From contig JAFADI010000254.1 in assembly GCA_023424965.1 (NCBI GenBank), positions 1 through 33,077 on the forward strand: a DNA stretch of 33,077 nucleotides, in the 5' to 3' direction. Below, piece after piece: positions 25,117-32,864 of the stretch. The DNA is from Bacillota bacterium (GTDB taxonomy: Bacteria > Bacillota > Clostridia > Acetivibrionales > JAFADI01). Positions within the stretch are counted from its first letter, which is position 1, and each line of letters starts with the position of its first letter. The translations under genes were made by a program, and so were the position numbers. The notes beneath the pieces are model-generated. The model was not told the DNA's origin. It searched no databases and worked only from the letters and a program-made list of their open reading frames with translations.

Positions 25117-25138
25117 TTTTCAGACAAATAAGCGGTGC

Positions 25139-25537
25139 TTACCATACATAAGCGAGCACTTCTCCGCCCACTCCGGCGGCCCTTGCCTTCTTGTCGGTCA
25201 TGATACCCCTTGAGGTTGATATAATTGCTATACCCAGACCTCCGAGCACCTTAGGCATCTCGTCCTTGTTGGCATAAACCCTTAAACCGGGCTTGCTTAT
25301 TCTCTTTATTCCTGTGATTACATTTTGTTTGTTGCCTGTATATTTTAAACTTAGCCTGATGATTCCCTGTTTGCCGTCATCTACTTCCTGAAGTCCTCTT
25401 ACGTAGCCTTCTTCAAGTAAAATCTGGGCAATGGCCTTCTTTAAGTTGGAAGCCGGGATATCAACGGACTCATGTTTCGCTGAACTAGCGTTGCGAACTC
25501 TTGTCAACAAATCGGCAATAGTATCTGTTATTTGCAT
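25139..25537 (-). CDS. rpsH: 30S ribosomal protein S8
   Basis: 132 residues; DTIADLLTRVRNASSAKHES, YTGNKQNVITGIKRISKPGL and STSRGIMTDKKARAAGVGGE are diagnostic. S8 binds the central domain of 16S rRNA and is the spc-operon regulator in E. coli. Confidence 0.98.
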   Translation of the reverse strand: MQITDTIADLLTRVRNASSAKHESVDIPASNLKKAIAQILLEEGYVRGLQEVDDGKQGIIRLSLKYTGNKQNVITGIKRISKPGLRVYANKDEMPKVLGGLGIAIISTSRGIMTDKKARAAGVGGEVLAYVW

Positions 25538-25564
25538 AGGGTTAACCTCCTTCCAAAATTCATA

Positions 25565-25750
25565 CTACCAGCTTGCTTTCTTAACACCGGGTATCTGGCC
25601 TTTGTACGCCAGCTCCCTGAAGCAAAGGCGGCATATACCGAACTTTCTGATGTAAGCATGGGGTCTTCCACATATTTTACATCTATTGTATGCCCTTGTT
25701 TTAAACCTGGGCGTTCTTTGCTGCTTCAAAATCATCGCTTTCTTAGCCAC
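25565..25750 (-). CDS. rpsN: 30S ribosomal protein S14, zinc (type Z) form
   Basis: 61 residues with CKICGRPHAYIRKFGICRLC, the four-cysteine zinc knuckle of the short S14. The C-terminal FRELAYKGQIPGVKKASW matches the family. The GTG start follows GGGAGG. Located between rplE and rpsH as expected. Confidence 0.98.
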   Translation of the reverse strand: MAKKAMILKQQRTPRFKTRAYNRCKICGRPHAYIRKFGICRLCFRELAYKGQIPGVKKASW

Positions 25751-25765
25751 GCGTCATTCCCTCCC

Positions 25766-26308
25766 TTAACTATGACTGAAGGGCATTCCAAGCAGCCTTA
25801 AAAGCTCTTTAGCCTCTTCATCGCTTTTTGAAGTAGTAACAAAGGTAATATCCATACCTCTTACCTTGTCAATCTTATCATACTCTACCTCAGGGAATAT
25901 CAGCTGCTCTTTAACTCCAAGGGAGTAATTGCCCCTTCCGTCAAAGGAATTGTTTGAAACACCTCTGAAGTCTCTTACCCTTGGGAGTGCAACGTTTAAC
26001 AGCTTGTCAACAAACTGGTACATTCTCTCTCCGCGAAGAGTAACCTTGCAACCTATATTCATTCCTTCTCTCAGCTTGAATGCAGCTACCGATTTCTTCG
26101 CTTTTGTTATAAGCGGCTTCTGGCCTGAAATCAATGCCAGGTCACCTACGGCAGCATCCATTGCCTTCGGGTTTTCTTTCACATCACCAACACCCATGTT
26201 GATAACTACCTTCTCAAGCTTGGGTATCTGCATGACGCTTTTATATTTAAACTTGGTCTGTAATGCCGGTATAACTTCATTTGCATATTTTTCTTTCATT
26301 CTGGACAT
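25766..26308 (-). CDS. rplE: 50S ribosomal protein L5
   Basis: 180 residues; PKLEKVVINMGVGDVKENPK, GQKPLITKAKKSVAAFKLRE and the C-terminal AKELLRLLGMPFSHS are diagnostic. It binds 5S rRNA and forms the B1b bridge. GGAGG lies 10 nt before the ATG. Confidence 0.98.
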   Translation of the reverse strand: MSRMKEKYANEVIPALQTKFKYKSVMQIPKLEKVVINMGVGDVKENPKAMDAAVGDLALISGQKPLITKAKKSVAAFKLREGMNIGCKVTLRGERMYQFVDKLLNVALPRVRDFRGVSNNSFDGRGNYSLGVKEQLIFPEVEYDKIDKVRGMDITFVTTSKSDEEAKELLRLLGMPFSHS

Positions 26309-26337
26309 TCGCCTTTAACCTCCTTCCGAAAAGAGTC

Positions 26338-26664
26338 CTAATCGTCAAGTTCGCCGCTGCAGTGTTTGCAGGTTCTTGACTTCTCGCCGTTTTCAAATAT
26401 TTTATTCGCAACCTTTGTAGGTTTTCCACACCTCGGACACACAACCATAACCTTCGCGCTGTTGATGGGCGCTTCCTGGTGCACCAGTCCGCCCTGCTGG
26501 TATCTGCTCTTGGGCTTTACATGCTTCGTACTCATGTTTACGCCTTCAACAAGCACCATGCCGTCCTGCTGGGCAACACTCAGTATCTTGCCCTTCTTGC
26601 CTCTATCCTTGCCATTGAGAACCAAAACGGTATCTCCCTTTTTAACATGTACCTTGTTAGCCAA
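26338..26664 (-). CDS. rplX: 50S ribosomal protein L24, with zinc-ribbon cysteines
   Basis: 108 residues: KOW motif in VKKGDTVLVLNGKDRGKKGK, then INSAKVMVVCPRCGKPTKV and CKHCSGELDD. Four cysteines in two CxxC pairs indicate a zinc site; other bacteria have lost the second pair. L24 is an assembly initiator near the peptide exit. The start is TTG after GGAGG. Confidence 0.97.
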   Translation of the reverse strand: MANKVHVKKGDTVLVLNGKDRGKKGKILSVAQQDGMVLVEGVNMSTKHVKPKSRYQQGGLVHQEAPINSAKVMVVCPRCGKPTKVANKIFENGEKSRTCKHCSGELDD

Positions 26665-26681
26665 TTTAAGCCGCCTCCTCC

Positions 26682-27050
26682 CTACAGAACTTCCGGTGCA
26701 AGAGAGACAATCTTCATAAATTCCTTGTCCCTTAATTCCCTTGCCACAGGACCAAAAATACGAGTTCCCCTGGGGTTCTTATCATCTTTAATTATAACTG
26801 CCGCGTTCTCATCAAACCTTATATATGAACCGTCGGGCCTTCTGTTGCCCTTTCTTGAACGAACGATAACGCATTTGACAACGTCGCCTTTTTTTACAAC
26901 ACCACCAGGTGTTGCATTTTTAACCGAAGCAACAATGATGTCTCCTATGTTTGCATACTTTCTCCAGGAGCCGCCGAGAACCTTAATACACATTAATTCC
27001 TTTGCTCCGGTGTTGTCTGCAACTTTAAGTCTGGACTGGACTTGTATCAT
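26682..27050 (-). CDS. rplN: 50S ribosomal protein L14
   Basis: 122 residues; MIQVQSRLKVADNTGAKELM, GDIIVASVKNATPGGVVKKG and ENAAVIIKDDKNPRGTRIFG are diagnostic. L14 is at the subunit interface and takes part in bridges B5/B8 with 16S rRNA. The ATG is preceded by GGAGGAGG. Confidence 0.98.
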   Translation of the reverse strand: MIQVQSRLKVADNTGAKELMCIKVLGGSWRKYANIGDIIVASVKNATPGGVVKKGDVVKCVIVRSRKGNRRPDGSYIRFDENAAVIIKDDKNPRGTRIFGPVARELRDKEFMKIVSLAPEVL

Positions 27051-27071
27051 CTTAGTACCTCCTCCCTAGTG

Positions 27072-27329
27072 TTACTGAGCCTTCTCGATTATTTCGGCAA
27101 GCCTCCACCTTTTTTCCTTGCTTAAGGGGCGGGTCTCCATAACCTTAACTTTATCCCCTATTTTGCACTCATTATTTTCATCATGAGCTTTAAGCTTATA
27201 GGTACGCTTGACTATTTTACCATAAAGGGGATGTTTTACGCTGGTTTCTATAGCAACTACGATCGTCTTATCCATTTTGTCACTAACAACTTTTCCAACC
27301 CTTGTTTTCCTTAAATTTCTTTCAACCAA
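27072..27329 (-). CDS. rpsQ: 30S ribosomal protein S17
   Basis: 85 residues; GKVVSDKMDKTIVVAIETSV, HPLYGKIVKRTYKLKAHDE and ETRPLSKEKRWRLAEIIEKA are typical. S17 is a primary 16S-binding protein with an OB fold. The start is TTG, with GGAGG 9 nt upstream. Confidence 0.98.
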   Translation of the reverse strand: MVERNLRKTRVGKVVSDKMDKTIVVAIETSVKHPLYGKIVKRTYKLKAHDENNECKIGDKVKVMETRPLSKEKRWRLAEIIEKAQ

Positions 27330-27390
27330 CTGGGATTACCTCCTTCCATGCCTGCCTGCCAGGCAACTTCAAATTGTGAATCATGAACTG

Positions 27391-27594
27391 TCAGCTCTTA
27401 ACTCCCTTGAGTTCCCGTTCTTTCATAACTGTTTGAATACGAGCAATGGATTTTTTTACATCCTTTAACTTCATAGGGTTTTCAAGCTGGTTTGTAGCAA
27501 GCTGAAATCTTAGCTTGAAAAGTTCGGACTTTAAGTCCTTTAATTCTTTATCCAATTCAACCTGGCTTTTATCTCTGATTTCACTAGCTTTCAT
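27391..27594 (-). CDS. rpmC: 50S ribosomal protein L29
   Basis: 67 residues from the ATG at 27592-27594 (MKASEIRDKSQVELDKELK), which overlaps the rplP stop by 11 bp, suggesting translational coupling. An upstream GTG pair in frame is inside the GGTGGTG site and less likely. FKLRFQLATNQLENPMKLKD is diagnostic. L29 lies at the tunnel exit next to L23. Confidence 0.96.
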   Translation of the reverse strand: MKASEIRDKSQVELDKELKDLKSELFKLRFQLATNQLENPMKLKDVKKSIARIQTVMKERELKGVKS

Positions 27595-28021
27595 TTGCTT
27601 CACCACCCATTTCTGTCTCGCGGGCTATAAACTTACATTTGATAGGAAGCTTATGCATAGCAAGTCTCAATGCTTCCCTTGCAGTTTCTTCAGGTACTCC
27701 CGCAATCTCGAATAATACTCTTCCCGGTTTAACAACTGCCACCCAGTATTCCGGGGATCCTTTACCGCTACCCATACGTGTTTCAGCAGGTTTCTGGGTA
27801 ACCGGCTTGTCGGGGAATATCTTGATCCAAACCTGTCCGCCCCTCTTGATAAAACGAGTCATGGCAACCCTGGCAGCTTCGATCTGGTTGCTTGTGATCC
27901 AAGCCGGCTCTGTGGCCTGTAAGCCATACTCGCCGTTTGACACCACATTGCCCCTGGTAGCCTTGCCCCTCATTCTACCCCTCATGACTTTTCTATGTTT
28001 AACTCTCTTGGGTAATAACAT
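27584..28021 (-). CDS. rplP: 50S ribosomal protein L16
   Basis: 145 residues; MLLPKRVKHRKVMRGRMRGK, TSNQIEAARVAMTRFIKRGG and RMGSGKGSPEYWVAVVKPGR are diagnostic. L16 sits near the A-site tRNA. Its ATG shares a base with the rpsC stop (TAATG). Confidence 0.98.
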   Translation of the reverse strand: MLLPKRVKHRKVMRGRMRGKATRGNVVSNGEYGLQATEPAWITSNQIEAARVAMTRFIKRGGQVWIKIFPDKPVTQKPAETRMGSGKGSPEYWVAVVKPGRVLFEIAGVPEETAREALRLAMHKLPIKCKFIARETEMGGEANES

Positions 28022-28689
28022 TACTGTTCTCCTCCTTCCGCCTTTTTCTGTTTCTTAACAGCAGGAAGAACTTCACCTTTATAGATCCAAACTTTAACGC
28101 CTAACTTACCGTAAGTTGTATTTGCTTCAGCAAATCCGTAGTCAATGTCGGCCCTGAGCGTCTGAAGGGGAATCGTACCTTCATGATAGTGCTCCGACCT
28201 GGCGATTTCGGCTCCTCCAAGTCTGCCTGCAACAGCAGTCTTTATTCCCTTTGCACCAAGTTTCATTGATCTTGACATCGCCTGCTTCATAGCCCTTCTA
28301 AAGGATATTCTCTTTTCAAGCTGGGAAGCGATGTTCTCTGAAACCAATTGTGCGTTCAGCTCGGGCACCTTTATCTCAGTGATATTGATCAAAACGCTCT
28401 TTCCGGTGAGCTTTTCCACTTCTTTCCTGAGCTCTTCAATTCCAGTACCACCCTTGCCTATTACAAGTCCCGGCTTCGCTGTACTGACATTGATCTTTAC
28501 CTTGTTGGCAGCTCTTTCGATTTCTATTCTGGATATACCTGAAGTGTAAAGCTTGCTTTTTATGAACTTTCTTATTTTAACGTCTTCAACGAGCTGGTCC
28601 CCAAAATTCTTTGCACTGGCATACCATTTTGTATCCCAGTCTTTAATTATTCCTATTCTCAAACCATGTGGATTTACCTTCTGGCCCAT
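28021..28689 (-). CDS. rpsC: 30S ribosomal protein S3
   Basis: 222 residues; MGQKVNPHGLRIGIIKDWDT, the KH domain with GLVIGKGGTGIEELR, and AEIARSEHYHEGTIPLQTLR are typical. S3 is at the mRNA entry. The stop overlaps the rplP start by one base. Confidence 0.98.
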   Translation of the reverse strand: MGQKVNPHGLRIGIIKDWDTKWYASAKNFGDQLVEDVKIRKFIKSKLYTSGISRIEIERAANKVKINVSTAKPGLVIGKGGTGIEELRKEVEKLTGKSVLINITEIKVPELNAQLVSENIASQLEKRISFRRAMKQAMSRSMKLGAKGIKTAVAGRLGGAEIARSEHYHEGTIPLQTLRADIDYGFAEANTTYGKLGVKVWIYKGEVLPAVKKQKKAEGGEQ

Positions 28690-28708
28690 TCTCTAACCTC
28701 CTTTTCCC

Positions 28709-29191
28709 TTATTTTCTTTCCTTCACAACCACTGTGATATGGCTGGTTCTTTTCTTGATCCTGAATGCACGGCCCTGCGCCCTCGGCATGATTCTCTTCA
28801 ACGACGGGCCCTGGTTTGCATATCCTTCGGCAACATAGAGCTTTTCTCTGTCCAGTCCCTTATTCGTGTCATTTGTAGCATTTGCTTCAGCTGACTTCAA
28901 GAGTTTATAGAGGATTTCGGATGCAGCCTTCGGTGTATACCTGAGGATTGCATAGGCTTCATCTATATTCTTGTTCTTTATAAGGTCCAGAACAATCTTA
29001 ACCTTTCTTGGAGATATACGCGCAAAGTTCAGAATCGCTTTGCCTTCGTCATTTCCTATGCCCAAAGCCCTTCTTTCCTTCTTCGTAAGCAAAGCAGGCT
29101 TGTTAAATTTTCTGTGATCAGCGTTGTAGGCTTCCAAGATCGTTTCTTTATCTTTAAGAAGCTCTTCTTTTGATCTAACCTTCTTTTCCAA
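28709..29191 (-). CDS. rplV: 50S ribosomal protein L22, N-terminally extended
   Basis: 160 residues. Canonical L22 begins near residue 51 (KAILNFARISPRKVKIVLD) and ends ITVVVKERK; its long loop MPRAQGRAFRIKKRTSH lines the peptide tunnel. The first 50 residues are an extra charged, helix-like extension (MEKKVRSKEELLKDKETILE, then AYNADHRKFNKPALLTKKE). It is really translated, judging by the TTG start 8 nt after GGAGG and the lack of any better site at the canonical start. It lies between rpsS and rpsC. Confidence 0.96.
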   Translation of the reverse strand: MEKKVRSKEELLKDKETILEAYNADHRKFNKPALLTKKERRALGIGNDEGKAILNFARISPRKVKIVLDLIKNKNIDEAYAILRYTPKAASEILYKLLKSAEANATNDTNKGLDREKLYVAEGYANQGPSLKRIMPRAQGRAFRIKKRTSHITVVVKERK

Positions 29192-29220
29192 TTGGAATTC
29201 CTCCTTTCAGTGTAACTTCT

Positions 29221-29505
29221 TTACTTCAAAGATGTAGACCTTTCCGTATGTCCGCCATGACCTTTGAAAGTTCTTGTAGGAGCAAACTCTCCTAACTTGT
29301 GGCCGACCATTTCTTCTGTTATATAAACAGGTACATGCTTTCTTCCGTCATGAACCGCAATCGTATGCCCAACCATCTGTGGGAAGATTGTGGAAGATCT
29401 TGACCAGGTCTTCAAAACCTTCTTATCGTTTACCTTATTCATGTCTTCTATTCTAGTAAGAAGCTTTCCGTCCACGTATGGTCCCTTTTTAAGCGATCTA
29501 CTCAT
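29221..29505 (-). CDS. rpsS: 30S ribosomal protein S19
   Basis: 94 residues; MSRSLKKGPYVDGKLL, WSRSSTIFPQMVGHTIAVHD and KLGEFAPTRTFKGHGGH are diagnostic. It is in the 30S head, contacting S13. A 99-bp spacer with a GC-rich tract and a hairpin lies upstream. Confidence 0.98.
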   Translation of the reverse strand: MSRSLKKGPYVDGKLLTRIEDMNKVNDKKVLKTWSRSSTIFPQMVGHTIAVHDGRKHVPVYITEEMVGHKLGEFAPTRTFKGHGGHTERSTSLK

Positions 29506-29547
29506 TTGCTTTTGTCCTCCTTTCAGGGCGCGCCCCGCGCCGTCTAT

Positions 29548-29588
29548 GGTTTAAGGTTTACAGTCCGGCTATGTCCAAACCCTAAACC
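29548..29588 (-). repeat. 12-bp inverted repeat in the rplB-rpsS spacer
   Basis: GGTTTAAGGTTT (29548-29559) and AAACCCTAAACC (29577-29588) can form a 12-bp stem with one G-U-type mismatch around a 17-nt loop. The right arm is part of a TTTAGGG-like tandem on the minus strand. Next to it is a very GC-rich tract (about 29525-29542). No T-run follows, so a terminator role is unlikely. Confidence 0.45.
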
Positions 29589-29604
29589 CTAAACTCTCAA
29601 CAGA

Positions 29605-30438
29605 TTACTTCTGGTTTCTTCTCTTGACGATAAACTTATCGGATGGGTTCTTCTTCTTCCTTGTCTTCAGACCCAATGTAGGCTTACCCCAAGGTGTAAC
29701 GGGACTTGGCCTTCCGATCGGAGACTTGCCTTCACCACCGCCATGAGGATGATCGACAGGATTCATAACAACACCGCGGACGGTGGGCCTTACTCCCATC
29801 CATCTCTTTCTGCCGGCTTTACCGATGGAAACATTTTCATGCTCCAGGTTGCCAACCTGACCAATGGTGGCTTTGCAGTTCACCCTGACCATTCTGACTT
29901 CACCTGAAGGAAGTCTTACAGAGGCATACTCGCCTTCTTTGGCCATCAACTGCGCTGAATTTCCCGCAGCCCTGACCAACTGGGCACCCTTGCCAGGCTT
30001 TAATTCTATGTTGTGCAGCAGTGTACCGACGGGAATATTAATGAGGGGCAAAGCATTGCCGGGTTTGATATCCGCAGCCTCACCTGATTCGACAATATCG
30101 CCCACCTTTAAACCGACCGGCGCGATTATATACCGCTTTTCACCATCTACATAATGAAGAAGTGCAATATTTGCAGTCCTGTTAGGATCGTATTCGATTG
30201 CCGCTACATTTGCTTTTATTCCGTCTTTGTCCCTTTTGAAATCGATAATTCTATATTGCTGTTTTGCACCGCCACCCTGGTGACGGACAGTGATCCTACC
30301 GTAAGAATTTCTTCCGCCCTTCTTCTTCAAAGGTGCCAGCAAAGACTTTTCTGGTTCTGTCTTTGTGATCTCTTCAAAGGATGAAACAGTCATGAACCTT
30401 CTAGCGGGAGAAGTAGGACTATACTTTTTTACTGCCAT
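29605..30438 (-). CDS. rplB: 50S ribosomal protein L2
   Basis: 277 residues; VKKYSPTSPARRFMTVSSFE, GRNSYGRITVRHQGGGAKQQ, and the C-terminal MNPVDHPHGGGEGKSPIGR are highly conserved. L2 is needed for peptidyl-transferase centre assembly and subunit joining. The start is ATG. Confidence 0.99.
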   Translation of the reverse strand: MAVKKYSPTSPARRFMTVSSFEEITKTEPEKSLLAPLKKKGGRNSYGRITVRHQGGGAKQQYRIIDFKRDKDGIKANVAAIEYDPNRTANIALLHYVDGEKRYIIAPVGLKVGDIVESGEAADIKPGNALPLINIPVGTLLHNIELKPGKGAQLVRAAGNSAQLMAKEGEYASVRLPSGEVRMVRVNCKATIGQVGNLEHENVSIGKAGRKRWMGVRPTVRGVVMNPVDHPHGGGEGKSPIGRPSPVTPWGKPTLGLKTRKKKNPSDKFIVKRRNQK

Positions 30439-30487
30439 GTTCTTCTCACTCCTTTATAAAAAACTATTTATGGGTTTCAGGCTTACC

Positions 30488-30508
30488 GGCCTATGCAGGT
30501 GCATAACC
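30488..30508 (-). other. Small hairpin in the rplW-rplB spacer
   Basis: The core TATGCA and TGCATA pair perfectly around CC, extended by flanking GG/CC with a bulge. It stands about 50-70 nt before the rplB start with no T-run immediately after it. A role in processing or regulation is only a guess. Confidence 0.3.
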
Positions 30509-30527
30509 TCCGCCCGTTCCCCCGTAA

Positions 30528-30881
30528 TTACTGGGCTACGCCAAATTCTTCGATGCTGGTCTTGTACTTCTTATTGTTTGCAACTTCTTTGCCACCCTTA
30601 TCAAGGTAAGCAACCGGCTTGGGATCAAGGTCGATCTTCACGATGGCCTTTTTCCAATCAGGTCTTGGGCCCTGGTGAACGCCCATTCTTTTGATTTTGC
30701 CTTCAAAGTTCATTGTGTTAACCTGAAGCACCTTGACCTGGAAAAGCTTTTCTACGGCGTTTTTAATTTCTGTCTTGGTAGCCTTGGGGTCTACCACAAA
30801 GGTGTACTTGCCGCTTGCAATCTCAGTATTGCTCTTTTCAGTGATAAAGGGCTTCCGAATGATATCTTCCGGACTTCTCAT
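30528..30881 (-). CDS. rplW: 50S ribosomal protein L23
   Basis: 117 residues; DIIRKPFITEKSNTEIASGK, KATKTEIKNAVEKLFQVKVL and VNTMNFEGKIKRMG are typical. L23 at the tunnel exit docks trigger factor and SRP. Its ATG shares one base with the rplD stop. Confidence 0.97.
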   Translation of the reverse strand: MRSPEDIIRKPFITEKSNTEIASGKYTFVVDPKATKTEIKNAVEKLFQVKVLQVNTMNFEGKIKRMGVHQGPRPDWKKAIVKIDLDPKPVAYLDKGGKEVANNKKYKTSIEEFGVAQ

Positions 30882-31504
30882 TATGCGTACACCTCCTCAA
30901 CCTTTGCTACTGCATCTTTGGTGATGATGAATTTGTCATACTTCAAAATGTCAAACACATTGAGCGTATTAACAAAAGCTGTTTTTACACCGGGAATGTT
31001 TCTTGCAGATTTCTCTACATTTTCATTCTTTGCCGGTAAAACTACGAGAACACTGGAATCCACCTTCAGATTGCCAAGCACTCCTACCATTTGCTTTGTC
31101 TTGATATTCTCAAAGCTGAGGCTGTCAAGAACGAGAATTTCATTTCCGCTTACCTTGGAAGTTAAAGCAGACTTCATTGCAAGACGCTTAACCTTCTTCG
31201 GAAGAGTGTATTTGTAGCTTCTGGGCTTAGGTCCCAATACAATACCACCCTTAATCCACTGAGCAGAGCGGATGCTTCCCTGTCTTGCCCTACCTGTACC
31301 CTTCTGTCTCCATGGCTTCTTTCCGCCACCGCGGACTTCACTCTTGGTTTTTGTAGACTGGGTACCCTGTCTTCTATTTGCTAACTGGTTTAAAACGGCT
31401 AAGTGCATTGCCTCTTCGTTTACTTCAATTCCGAAGATATCGTCTTTTAATTCGATGTCGCCAACTACTTCGCCTTTTGTGTTATATAAATCAACTTTTG
31501 GCAT
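30881..31504 (-). CDS. rplD: 50S ribosomal protein L4
   Basis: 207 residues; QLANRRQGTQSTKTKSEVRG, GGKKPWRQKGTGRARQGSIR and GGIVLGPKPRSYKYTLPKKV are diagnostic. L4 lines the tunnel; in E. coli it also represses the S10 operon through the leader. That role here is an inference. It is one base from rplW by overlap. Confidence 0.98.
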   Translation of the reverse strand: MPKVDLYNTKGEVVGDIELKDDIFGIEVNEEAMHLAVLNQLANRRQGTQSTKTKSEVRGGGKKPWRQKGTGRARQGSIRSAQWIKGGIVLGPKPRSYKYTLPKKVKRLAMKSALTSKVSGNEILVLDSLSFENIKTKQMVGVLGNLKVDSSVLVVLPAKNENVEKSARNIPGVKTAFVNTLNVFDILKYDKFIITKDAVAKVEEVYA

Positions 31505-31530
31505 GTCGTTTCCTCCCTTCGTGCGATTTA

Positions 31531-32166
31531 CTAACGTGATTTGACGGTATTTTTGATTACCAATAAACCGCCTTTGGGGCCTGGAACTGCACCTTTGACC
31601 AGGAGCAGGTTTCTCTCGCCGTCAACTCTTACTACATCCAAATTCTGTACCGTTATATTGTCAGAGCCCATATGTCCAGGCAGTTTCTTACCTTTGAATA
31701 CTCTGGCAGGGCTGGTGTTCGCGCCCATGGAACCTACTCTTCTGTGGTACATCGAGCCGTGCGTCTCAGCACCGCCTTTTTGACCATAGCGCTTGATGGT
31801 ACCCTGGAAGCCTTTACCCTTTGATATGCCGCTTACATCGATCTTATCTCCTGCTGCAAACATATCTTCCACCTTGATATCTTGCCCAACCTCGTATTTC
31901 TCCGAATCCTCAGCCCTGAATTCCCTCAGGTGTTTCTTTGCGGAAACCTTTATTTTTGAGAAAAGGCCCCTTTCAGGCTTGTTGAGCTTCTTGTCAGCCA
32001 CATCCTCAAAGCCTACCTTTACAGCAGAATATCCATCCGTATCCACGGTTTTCTTCTGGACAACGGTACATGGTCCTGCCTGTATTACCGTTACCGGTAT
32101 TGCCAGTCCATCATCACTGAATATCTGGGTCATACCGACCTTTTTGCCAAGCATGAATTTTTTCAT
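31531..32166 (-). CDS. rplC: 50S ribosomal protein L3
   Basis: 211 residues from the ATG at 32164-32166, nine nt after AGGAGG; an ATG two codons earlier leaves only 3 nt. KKFMLGKKVGMTQIFSDDGL, GISKGKGFQGTIKRYGQKGG and RVGSMGANTSPARVFKGKKL are diagnostic. L3 starts 50S assembly. Confidence 0.97.
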   Translation of the reverse strand: MKKFMLGKKVGMTQIFSDDGLAIPVTVIQAGPCTVVQKKTVDTDGYSAVKVGFEDVADKKLNKPERGLFSKIKVSAKKHLREFRAEDSEKYEVGQDIKVEDMFAAGDKIDVSGISKGKGFQGTIKRYGQKGGAETHGSMYHRRVGSMGANTSPARVFKGKKLPGHMGSDNITVQNLDVVRVDGERNLLLVKGAVPGPKGGLLVIKNTVKSR

Positions 32167-32254
32167 TCTCATTTCCCTCCTATGGTTATTGGTTCACTCT
32201 TATTCCCTTCCGGGCTTCTAAGCGAACATGACCTGCTACTTCAACTACCGGATA

Positions 32255-32566
32255 TTAAAGTTTGATTTCAATGTCGACTCCTGCCGGTAGATCCAATCTC
32301 ATTAAGGCATCAACTGTTTTCGGTGTAGGCAGAAGTATATCAATCAATCTCTTGTGAGTCCTCATCTCGAACTGTTCACGTGCATCCTTGTACTTGTGAG
32401 GAGCTCTCAGTATTGTAATGATTTCTTTTTCTGTCGGCAGCGGCACGGGACCGGACACCTTGGCTCCGGTTCTCTTGGCAGTCTCCACTATTTTTTCAGC
32501 GGACTGGTCAAGAACCTGGTGATCAAACGCCTTCAATCTGATTCTTATTTTCTGCTTGCTTGCCAT
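32255..32566 (-). CDS. rpsJ: 30S ribosomal protein S10
   Basis: 103 residues; QKIRIRLKAFDHQVLDQSAE, GPVPLPTEKEIITILRAPHK and MRTHKRLIDILLPTPKTVDA are diagnostic. Also known as NusE, it takes part in antitermination. GGAGG lies 7 nt before the ATG. First gene of the operon, downstream of a leader of about 290 nt. Confidence 0.99.
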   Translation of the reverse strand: MASKQKIRIRLKAFDHQVLDQSAEKIVETAKRTGAKVSGPVPLPTEKEIITILRAPHKYKDAREQFEMRTHKRLIDILLPTPKTVDALMRLDLPAGVDIEIKL

Positions 32567-32663
32567 ACATAAACCTCCTTTGAATTAAAGCGGATTTTGT
32601 TTTGTTACGTACAACAAGTGATTATCTGTACACTATGCCGGGTGTTTCATGTAATCTTATATT

Positions 32664-32709
32664 AAAACCCAGGATCGGTTTGACCAATAAAGGTCAGTCG
32701 CAACCTGGG
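32664..32709 (-). promoter_or_regulatory. Attenuator-like hairpin in the S10 leader
   Basis: On the minus strand CCCAGG (32704-32709) pairs with CCTGGG (32668-32673), enclosing a second helix TGACC/GGTCA (32692-32696 with 32681-32685), and is followed by TTTTAATAT. It lies about 150 nt downstream of the promoter and 100 nt before rpsJ. Resembles the layout of an autogenous attenuator such as the L4-dependent S10 leader; no sequence homology was tested. A smaller GTACA/TGTAC hairpin (32609-32631) is between it and the gene. Confidence 0.5.
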
Positions 32710-32864
32710 CACAACTTACAAAACAAACGCACGGTAAGCACGTCTTGCAAAATGTACAGTGACTTGTCGCCCGGTTTCTCGAATCGGACATTCTCAATGA
32801 AAGTTACCTATTTCAGTGAATAGCAATCTCCCATGTCATCGTATGCCACGTCACAACATTCAAT

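Noticed and set aside
27330..27390. AATTGTGA/AACTGTCA-like fragments in the rpmC-rpsQ gap
   Set aside because: They resemble pieces of the 19.3-kb inverted-repeat element but are too short and unpaired to call a second copy.
29570..29600. Telomere-like TTTAGGG repeat
   Set aside because: Only about two and a half units inside an operon spacer; better read as one arm of a short hairpin.
32740..32800. tRNA-like stretch with ATTCGA in the S10 leader
   Set aside because: No acceptor, D or anticodon stems can be formed around it.
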